DNA of 12,033 nucleotides. Source: Xanthobacteraceae bacterium (GTDB lineage Bacteria > Pseudomonadota > Alphaproteobacteria > Rhizobiales > Xanthobacteraceae). Under the pieces are notes generated by a model. The model was not told the DNA's origin. It saw nothing but the letters and a program-made list of their open reading frames with translations, and ran no database searches. The translations under genes and the position numbers were made by a program. Location of the stretch: positions 1 through 12,033 of the forward strand of contig JASHVC010000338.1 of assembly GCA_030039655.1 (NCBI GenBank). Reading direction: 5' to 3'. Below, one piece after another: positions 6,855 through 12,033 of the stretch; the stretch's first letter is position 1; every line of letters starts with the position of its first letter.

Positions 6855-9167
6855 GTGCCCGAACATCAGTTCCATGGCAGGCGTGAGGACGCCCGCCTCG
6901 TTACCGGTCATGGCCGCTACACCGCCGACGTCGCCGTCGACGGGCAGGCTGCGGCTTTTTTCGTGCGCAGCGATCGGGCGCACGCGAAGATCGTGAAGAT
7001 CGACACCGAAGGGGCGCGCACCATGCCGGGCGTGCTCGGGGTCGTGACCGGCGCCGATTTCGCCGCTGCCGGCTGGCAAGGCTTGCCGGCGATGGCTTTC
7101 TTCAAAGGCGTCGGCGGCTCTTCGCTGCACGTTCCGCCACGCTATGGCCTGGCGCACGATCGCGTCCGCTTCGTCGGCGAGCCGGTCGCGGTTGTCGTCG
7201 CAGAGACCGAGCACCTAGCGCAGGACGCTGCCGAACGCATCGCAGTGGACTACGAGGATTTGCCGGTACTCGTCGAAGCCAGCGACGCAAGCGCCGCGGG
7301 AGCGGTGCGCATTCACGACGACGTGCCCGACAATCTGGCGCTCGAGTACGAATACGGCAATCAACAGACCGCCGAGCAAGCCATGGCAGGCGCGGCCCAT
7401 AAGGTTCGCGTGGAGCTTCGCGCGCAACGTATTTCCGGCAATCCCATGGAGCCGAAATCTTGCGTGGCCTCTTACGACGCGGCAAGCGATTCGTATGAAC
7501 TCAGCGCCCCAACCCAAGGCACGAGCGATCTCAAAAACGCGCTTGCCCTGATGACCGGACTGTCGGTGGAGCGTTTCCGCATCCACTCCGCCGATGTCGG
7601 CGGTGCGTTCGGCGTGCGCAATGAAGTCTATCCGGAATTTCTCGCCGTCATGCTGGCGGCAAAGAAAACCGGACGCGCCATCAAATGGATCGGAACGCGC
7701 GGCGAAACTCTCTCCGGCGATCACCACGCCCGGGCCGCGGATCTCAGCGGCGAATTGGGCCTCGATCACGACGGCCGCTTTGTCGCCTTGCGCGTCGAGT
7801 GGCTGGTGAACCTCGGCGCCTTCTGCAGCAATGCCGGGCCATTGATTAACACGGTTGCAGCACCGACAAGTTCGGCGATCAGCCTTTATAATGTCACGGC
7901 GATCCATGGCCGCCATAAGCTGATCTTCACCAACACTACGCCGGTGACGGCCTACCGCGGTGCCGGACGGCCGAATGTCTCTTATTTGTGGGAGCGGCTG
8001 GTCGAGGACGCCGCAGTCGCGCTCGGAATCGATTCGATCGAACTGCGGCGGCGCAATCTGCTGCGCAAGACCATGTTCCCCATGCGCACGCCGACCAACT
8101 CAAATTACGACAGCGCCGATCCGGCGCGGCTGCTCAAGACAGCATTGCAGGCGGCCGATTGGAAGGGCTTTGCCAAGCGCCGGAGGGAAGCCAAACGCCG
8201 CGGCAGGCTGCGCGGCATCGGGCTCGCTTTGTTTCTCGAGCCTTCGGGCGGCCTGGGCAAGGAGCAAGTCGAAATCCGCGTCGAGACCGGCGGCCACCTG
8301 GCGATGTATTCAAACGCCGGTCCATCGGGCCAGGGCCACGAAACCGTTTTCCCCATGCTGGTGGCCGATGTGCTCGGCATTCCTGCCGACAAGATCGAAC
8401 TGCGCTACAACGACGTGACAGCGCCGAAACTGGCTGGCACCGGCTCGTTCGGTTCGCGCTCCCTGATCAGTCACGGCGCCGCCCTGCAGACCGCCGCAAA
8501 AGAAATCGTCGAGAAGGGGCGCAAGCTGGCGGCCGACGAACTCGAGGTGGCGGCGGGCGATGTCGTTTTCGAGAACGGCCAATACAAGGTCGCCGGAACC
8601 GATCTCGCGCTCGGCATCCAGACTTTGATCGAGCGCAAATGGAGCGAATCAACCCATCCGCTCGACACCAATACCACCATCGACCTCGCCAGCGCCTTCC
8701 CCAGCGGCGCGCATGTCGCTGAGGTCGAGATCGATCCCGACACCGGCGCGCTTGAAGTGGTGAACTACATCGCCGCCGACGACTGCGGCACGATCTACAA
8801 TCACAAGCTGGTCGAGGGCCAACTGCATGGCGGACTGATGCAGGGCCTCGGGCAAGTCGTCGGCGAGCACATCGCCTACGATCCGCAGAGCGGGCAGCTC
8901 CTGTCCGGCAGCTTCATGGACTACTTCATGCCGCGGGCGGACAATCTGCCGCCCATCACGCTGATCGATTGTGGCGTTGTTTCGCCGGCCAATGCGCTCG
9001 GCGCCAAGGGCGCGGGCGAAGCCGGTGCCACCGGCTCAGTGCCGGCGCTCGCCAACGCGGTGCTCGACGCGCTCAAGCCGCTGAACGTGCGCAAGCTCGA
9101 TATGCCCTACACGCCCGATCGCATCTGGCGGGCGATCCATGGGCAAGCCGTAAGCACAAACAATTAG
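6855..9167 (+). CDS. Xanthine dehydrogenase/CoxL-family molybdopterin-binding large subunit
   Basis: Catalytic large subunit of a molybdenum hydroxylase (aldehyde oxidase / xanthine dehydrogenase / CO dehydrogenase superfamily), which hydroxylates a carbon centre using water. In its 770 residues an N-terminal a/b-hammerhead domain (about 10-120) is followed by the Moco-binding region. Signature positions are GGAFG (249-253), AYRGAGRP (366-373), GQGHET (492-497), GTGSFGSRS downstream, and GAKGAGEAG (716-724), where Glu722 is the expected catalytic base. The CO-dehydrogenase-specific AYRCSFR loop is absent, so it is not a true CoxL. Start: GTG at 6855 with GGAG seven bases upstream; the sequence opens with the normal 'RREDARLVTGHGRY' family start shortly after. 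Length is typical and the frame unbroken. No FAD subunit or 2Fe-2S subunit lies in the window, although family members need both for electron transfer. The reaction class is sure; the substrate is unknown. Confidence 0.9.
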   Translation: MPEHQFHGRREDARLVTGHGRYTADVAVDGQAAAFFVRSDRAHAKIVKIDTEGARTMPGVLGVVTGADFAAAGWQGLPAMAFFKGVGGSSLHVPPRYGLAHDRVRFVGEPVAVVVAETEHLAQDAAERIAVDYEDLPVLVEASDASAAGAVRIHDDVPDNLALEYEYGNQQTAEQAMAGAAHKVRVELRAQRISGNPMEPKSCVASYDAASDSYELSAPTQGTSDLKNALALMTGLSVERFRIHSADVGGAFGVRNEVYPEFLAVMLAAKKTGRAIKWIGTRGETLSGDHHARAADLSGELGLDHDGRFVALRVEWLVNLGAFCSNAGPLINTVAAPTSSAISLYNVTAIHGRHKLIFTNTTPVTAYRGAGRPNVSYLWERLVEDAAVALGIDSIELRRRNLLRKTMFPMRTPTNSNYDSADPARLLKTALQAADWKGFAKRRREAKRRGRLRGIGLALFLEPSGGLGKEQVEIRVETGGHLAMYSNAGPSGQGHETVFPMLVADVLGIPADKIELRYNDVTAPKLAGTGSFGSRSLISHGAALQTAAKEIVEKGRKLAADELEVAAGDVVFENGQYKVAGTDLALGIQTLIERKWSESTHPLDTNTTIDLASAFPSGAHVAEVEIDPDTGALEVVNYIAADDCGTIYNHKLVEGQLHGGLMQGLGQVVGEHIAYDPQSGQLLSGSFMDYFMPRADNLPPITLIDCGVVSPANALGAKGAGEAGATGSVPALANAVLDALKPLNVRKLDMPYTPDRIWRAIHGQAVSTNN

Positions 9168-9190
9168 AGCGACAAATATCTTTACTTAGA

Positions 9191-9214
9191 GGCGTCGGCA
9201 CTTTCGCCAACGCC
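9191..9214. terminator. Hairpin between convergent genes, possible bidirectional terminator
   Basis: GGCGTCGGC (9191-9199) and GCCAACGCC (9206-9214) form a 9-bp stem around a 6-base loop, with one C-A mismatch on the plus strand that becomes a G-U pair on the minus strand. It fills the gap between the stop of the Mo-hydroxylase (9167) and the stop of the minus-strand binding protein (9217). Flanking T runs are short on both sides, so termination strength is uncertain; pairing is better on the minus strand. Confidence 0.5.
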
Positions 9215-9216
9215 CG

Positions 9217-10191
9217 TCATTTCGGCAAGTAGGCTTCAGTGTAGAGCTTCGACATGTCGGGCTCGCTCTCAGTCAGCTTCATCTCGACGAAGGAACGCTT
9301 CAGAGTCGCCAGCGATTCCGGATCGAACCGGCAATCCTTGGTGTGCATCGCGATGGTGAGATCGTATTCCCGCGACATCACGCTTTCGCTGAAATGCGTG
9401 ACGGCGCTCGTGATCTTCACCGTCTCGGCCTTGTTCGCCCGCATGTAATCGACGGTCTCGATCCATGCCGTGTTGAAGGTGCGGATCGCATCGGGGTTGC
9501 TGGCGATGAGCTTGTTCGAAGCGAAGATCGCGCCTGAGGCAACGTTGCCCTCATAGGTCGAGACCGGCGCGAGCAGGCGCCCTTCCTGGACTTCCTCGGA
9601 AGCGAGAAACACCGACGCGCCCGCGATCGCGGCATCGACAAGATGGGTGCGAAGCGCGGCGATGGTCGGCGCCGATCCGCCGCCGATCCCAACCGTCTTC
9701 ACGCCGTCGTCGCCCCAGCCGAACTTGCGCGCCAACTCGTGGGCGGACCAGTCGCTGAACGAGCCGGGGCTCGATACGCCAATGACCTTGCCTTTCAGAT
9801 CTTCGAGCTTTTTGACCGGCGAATCCCACGGCACGCCGATGCCGAGGAAAGGCGCCGGCCCGGTGCTCTCGCAGACGGCGATCATCGGCGCGCCCTTGGC
9901 GACGAAGGCCATTTCGGTTCCGGCGCCGTCGCCGATATCGATGGCGTCCGCCGTGAGGCCCTGCACCATCTTGCTGCCGCCGCCGAAGTCGATGATCTTG
10001 AGATCAAGCCCGTGCTTTTTGAAGATGCCGAGCTGGTCACCCACATTGACGGGAATGATAGCATCCGAAGTCGGGTTGGCCTTGCCGACGGTCAGCGCGA
10101 TATCGCCGGCTAGCGTGGGCGCCTCGAAGGCGATGCACGCCGCGATGGCAGTGATGCCGGCCAAAGCACTGCGTCGAAGCGATGCGATCAT
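9217..10191 (-). CDS. Exported NMT1/SsuA-type ABC transporter substrate-binding protein
   Basis: A 324-residue periplasmic binding protein of the NMT1/TauA/SsuA/THI5-like group, which feeds small organic molecules (sulfonates, nitrate, pyrimidines, aromatic acids) to ABC importers. The signal peptide is clear: MIASLRRS, a hydrophobic core, then a cleavage site near TLAGD (about residue 28-29). The first lobe runs from DIALTVGKANP through a 'GDQLGIFKKHGLDLKIIDFGGG' type segment split over about residues 51-73. The hinge-proximal 'DLKGKVIGVSSPGS' and 'GGGSAPTIAAL' are typical of the group. A GGGGAGGGAG ribosome site sits just upstream of the ATG at 10191. It is divergent from the Pht5-like gene at 10302 (110 bp between starts) and convergent with the Mo-hydroxylase gene. 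No permease or ATPase gene is present. The ligand is unknown; pairing with the neighbouring catabolic enzymes is inference. Confidence 0.85.
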   Translation of the reverse strand: MIASLRRSALAGITAIAACIAFEAPTLAGDIALTVGKANPTSDAIIPVNVGDQLGIFKKHGLDLKIIDFGGGSKMVQGLTADAIDIGDGAGTEMAFVAKGAPMIAVCESTGPAPFLGIGVPWDSPVKKLEDLKGKVIGVSSPGSFSDWSAHELARKFGWGDDGVKTVGIGGGSAPTIAALRTHLVDAAIAGASVFLASEEVQEGRLLAPVSTYEGNVASGAIFASNKLIASNPDAIRTFNTAWIETVDYMRANKAETVKITSAVTHFSESVMSREYDLTIAMHTKDCRFDPESLATLKRSFVEMKLTESEPDMSKLYTEAYLPK

Positions 10192-10221
10192 TGAACTCCC
10201 TCCCCTTGCGCCTGTGTTCCG

Positions 10222-10234
10222 CGCGCTTGGCGCG
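10222..10234. promoter_or_regulatory. Inverted repeat CGCGC-TTG-GCGCG
   Basis: A perfect 5-bp inverted repeat around TTG in the divergent promoter region, just upstream of the TATAAT at 10239. It could be an operator half-site pair, but is short and in GC-rich DNA, so chance is a real alternative. Confidence 0.2.
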
Positions 10235-10238
10235 AGTT

Positions 10239-10244
10239 TATAAT
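10239..10244 (+). promoter_or_regulatory. Consensus -10 (TATAAT) upstream of the Pht5-like gene
   Basis: A perfect TATAAT lies 57 bp before the ATG at 10302 in otherwise GC-rich DNA, in the right orientation for that gene. The -35 region (around 10215-10221) fits the consensus poorly, which would suit an activator-dependent promoter. Confidence 0.35.
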
Positions 10245-10264
10245 ACGATGCAGGCGCGGCGGGA

Positions 10265-10281
10265 TAGCGCTAATGCTAGCG
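10265..10281. promoter_or_regulatory. Palindromic site downstream of the -10
   Basis: TAGCGCTA (10265-10272) is a perfect 8-bp palindrome, and CGCTA (10268-10272) also pairs with TAGCG (10277-10281) across ATGC. It lies between the TATAAT and the ribosome site (AAGGAG) of the gene at 10302, where a repressor operator could sit. Function is inferred from position only. Confidence 0.25.
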
Positions 10282-10301
10282 TCCGCGGATAAGGAGAAAG
10301 C

Positions 10302-11300
10302 ATGGCCGATCTAAAGCTCAGTCTCGCGATCACAAGGAATCCGCGCACCTGGGCGATTATCGACGGGCGCATCAAGCCAGACGGCATCGGCTTCACCCAG
10401 ACTGTCCTTGGCCCCGCAGAAATGTTCTGGCGGCAACTTCGCTTCGCCGAATTCGACGTCTCCGAAATATCGATGTCGGAGCTGATGATGATCCGTGGCC
10501 GCGGTGACGACCGGTTCATCGGCATCCCGGTGTTCACCACGCGGCGCTTCTATCACACCATGATGTTTGTGCGTAAAGACGCCGGCATCGCGGCCCCGGC
10601 CGACCTCAAGGGCAAGCGCGTCGGCGTGCCGGAATACGTGCAGACCGCCGCGCTGTGGACCCGCGGCGTCCTCGAAAACGAATTTGGCATCGCGCCAAAG
10701 GACATGACCTTCTTCATGGAGCGGTTGCCAGAACGCAGCCATGCCGGCGCGATCGGCTTCAAGGCGCCACTTGGCGTCAGCATCAACCAGATTCCTCGGG
10801 AGAAAAGCATCGGCTCCATGATGCTCTCGGGCGAGCTTGACGCCTGCATGGCCTATTTCGGCAATAATCCGGGCCTCATCGACCGCAGCGACGTGGATCT
10901 CGGCAATCATCCCGACATTAGGCCGCTGTTCCCGGACCCGACCGCCGAAGGGATCCGTTACTACAAAAAGACCGGCATCTTTCCGATCAATCATGGCATG
11001 GCCATCAAGCGTGCCGTGTTCGAGCAAAATCCCTGGGTCGCGCTCAACATCATCAAGGCTTTCATTGCGGCGAACGACATCGCCGAGGCAGAGCGGCGCG
11101 AACATGTCGCCTATCACTTCGAGACGGGCCTTGTACCGCCGGACTATCGCAAAGCCCTGGCAGGGCGGCTCATTACTCACGGGCTCAAGGCCAATCGCGC
11201 CACGCTCGAATTGGCGGCGAAGTATTCCAATCAGCAGGGCCTGACGCCGCGAGTCATGGCGATGGAAGAACTGTTCGCGGCGAACGCGCTGGAGTCATAA
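10302..11300 (+). CDS. 4,5-dihydroxyphthalate decarboxylase (Pht5)-like protein, leaderless
   Basis: A 332-residue protein whose opening 'LKLSLAITRNPRTWAIIDGR' and length match the Pht5 family, which decarboxylates 4,5-dihydroxyphthalate to protocatechuate and has a periplasmic-binding-like fold. Landmarks: FDVSE (51-55), RRFYH (81-85), LKGKRVGVPEY (102-112), LWTRGVLE (118-125), SGELDA (176-181), FPDP (210-213), YYKKTGIFPINH (220-231), MEELFAANALES at the end. There is no signal peptide, so it is probably cytosolic and enzymatic rather than part of a transporter. Start: ATG at 10302 with AAGGAG about 7 bases upstream. It is divergent from the exported binding protein and paralogous to the protein at 3703-4608. 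Other pht genes (phthalate dioxygenase, Pht4) are absent here, so the true substrate may be a different aromatic or conjugated acid. Many databases label such proteins 'ABC transporter substrate-binding protein'. Confidence 0.8.
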   Translation: MADLKLSLAITRNPRTWAIIDGRIKPDGIGFTQTVLGPAEMFWRQLRFAEFDVSEISMSELMMIRGRGDDRFIGIPVFTTRRFYHTMMFVRKDAGIAAPADLKGKRVGVPEYVQTAALWTRGVLENEFGIAPKDMTFFMERLPERSHAGAIGFKAPLGVSINQIPREKSIGSMMLSGELDACMAYFGNNPGLIDRSDVDLGNHPDIRPLFPDPTAEGIRYYKKTGIFPINHGMAIKRAVFEQNPWVALNIIKAFIAANDIAEAERREHVAYHFETGLVPPDYRKALAGRLITHGLKANRATLELAAKYSNQQGLTPRVMAMEELFAANALES

Positions 11301-11310
11301 AACTCGGAGG

Positions 11311-11334
11311 TCGAGGCCGGTATCGAGCCCTCGA
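11311..11334. terminator. Weak hairpin between convergent genes
   Basis: TCGAGG (11311-11316) can pair with CCTCGA (11329-11334) across a 12-base loop, and TTTCCC follows on the plus strand. It lies in the 51-bp gap between the Pht5-like gene stop (11300) and the minus-strand membrane-protein stop (11352). The stem is short and the T run brief, so this is only a candidate. Confidence 0.25.
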
Positions 11335-11351
11335 TTTCCCGCTGCGAGTCG

Positions 11352-12033
11352 TTACGCCTCAGTTCGGCGCGGCCACAGTCTCGGCCAACTCGGCGAGGCG
11401 TACGACGAAGTGACGGTAGCCAGCATCAGCGCGAACAGATACGCGCTCAACACTGCAAAGATCAAAATTTTGGCAAGCTGAACCACGATCGCTCCGGGCA
11501 TATCAAGCCAAGAGACCAGCAACGGGGCGTTCATCGCCACGACGATGACGACGATGACTGCACGGGCGTAGGGAAACGGCCGGCGCTGCAGAAATGGAAT
11601 GCATAGGATCAAGAAGATCAGGCGGTAGTCCACGTTGCCAGAGGACATGAATGTGCCGACATAGATCGCGGCACCGACGAGCATAAGGTCGAAGGCCGTA
11701 TCCTGCTTCGGCCGTACTGCATCCGATCTGCTGAAAGAGTATGCCAGAGCGAAAGTTGCCAGGCCGATCGCGCCGAACAGCACCTCGAGTTGCCAAAAGG
11801 GCCTACCAAGGAGCCTGAAGCAACGAGAGACGCTAGGAATACCGTAGTAAATATCGCAACCGACGGGCGTGGCCGAACGAATGTCAGTCAGTTGATCCCC
11901 GAGACAGGCGAAGATCACGACAGCTGCCGCCAGCGACGCGGCAAACAGCAGGAATTGCCGCCTGATGAGTAGGGAACTGAGCGTGAAGACCGGATAAAGC
12001 TTCAAGAGCGTCGCCAGCAAAAGCGGTATCGGC
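11352..12033 (-). CDS. Polytopic membrane protein, 5'-truncated by the window edge (possibly GT-C/GT87-like)
   Basis: Only the C-terminal part is in the window: the frame stays open through the right edge, reading PIPLLLATLLKLYP before the first possible internal start (TTG at 12020). About six hydrophobic segments follow over some 225 residues, separated by short basic loops, so this is an integral inner-membrane protein. The 'LLKLYP' motif and 'NVDYRLIFLILCIPFLQ' after a transmembrane helix resemble the C-terminal halves of GT-C/GT87 (DUF2029-like) polyprenyl-phosphate-dependent glycosyltransferases; this is a recollection of family pattern, not a search result. The catalytic N-terminal acidic loop would be outside the window. 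Base composition is lower than the neighbours (about 53% GC in three lines sampled here versus about 63% in a line of the Mo-hydroxylase gene), which may mark transfer. It converges on the Pht5-like gene. Confidence 0.65.
   Translation of the reverse strand, partial: PIPLLLATLLKLYPVFTLSSLLIRRQFLLFAASLAAAVVIFACLGDQLTDIRSATPVGCDIYYGIPSVSRCFRLLGRPFWQLEVLFGAIGLATFALAYSFSRSDAVRPKQDTAFDLMLVGAAIYVGTFMSSGNVDYRLIFLILCIPFLQRRPFPYARAVIVVIVVAMNAPLLVSWLDMPGAIVVQLAKILIFAVLSAYLFALMLATVTSSYASPSWPRLWPRRTEA

Noticed and set aside
10311..11180. Minus-strand open frame of 289 codons opposite the Pht5-like gene
   Set aside because: Shadow of a well supported gene; composition is typical of antisense GC-rich frames.

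Overview
The window is GC-rich (about 63% in one line sampled from the central genes) and Gram-negative, since it encodes an outer-membrane BamA-family protein. It most resembles an alphaproteobacterium of the Hyphomicrobiales (Bradyrhizobium / Rhodopseudomonas / Xanthobacteraceae-like). Two things suggest this: an intergenic inverted-repeat element of the type that reads as 'PAFAGMT' when translated, and the abundance of solute-binding proteins without permeases. The taxonomic placement is inference. No rRNA, tRNA, CRISPR array, transposase or phage gene was seen.

Layout, left to right. (1) 20-1081 (+): an exported TAXI-type (TRAP-associated) solute-binding protein. (2) 1094-3577 (-): a BamA-family outer-membrane assembly protein with five POTRA domains and a barrel. 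It converges on gene 1 with only 12 bp between the stops and is not in its usual rseP-bamA-lpxD setting. (3) 3703-4608 (-): a protein of solute-binding fold without a signal peptide, related to 4,5-dihydroxyphthalate decarboxylase (Pht5). (4) 4707-5765, 5881-6747 and 6855-9167 (+): a co-directional catabolic run made of an Ldh/YlbC-family NAD(P) dehydrogenase, a 3-hydroxyisobutyrate-dehydrogenase-family enzyme and a molybdenum hydroxylase large subunit with no FAD or Fe-S partner nearby. A 101-bp inverted-repeat element fills most of the gap between the first two. (5) 9217-10191 (-): an exported NMT1/SsuA-type solute-binding protein. (6) 10302-11300 (+): a second leaderless Pht5-like protein, clearly paralogous to gene 3 and divergent from gene 5. 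(7) 11352-12033 (-): the C-terminal part of a polytopic membrane protein of lower GC, cut by the window edge.

How it may fit together (inference): this looks like an accessory catabolic island for an unknown organic or aromatic acid. Two exported binding proteins could capture the substrate. The two cytosolic Pht5-like proteins would then be candidate decarboxylases rather than transporters, and the two dehydrogenases and the Mo hydroxylase would carry out oxidation steps. Notably, four proteins of periplasmic-binding fold are present but no ABC or TRAP membrane subunit. The substrate cannot be read from the sequence. The BamA paralogue may be a passenger, or may serve an outer-membrane protein linked to the same lifestyle.
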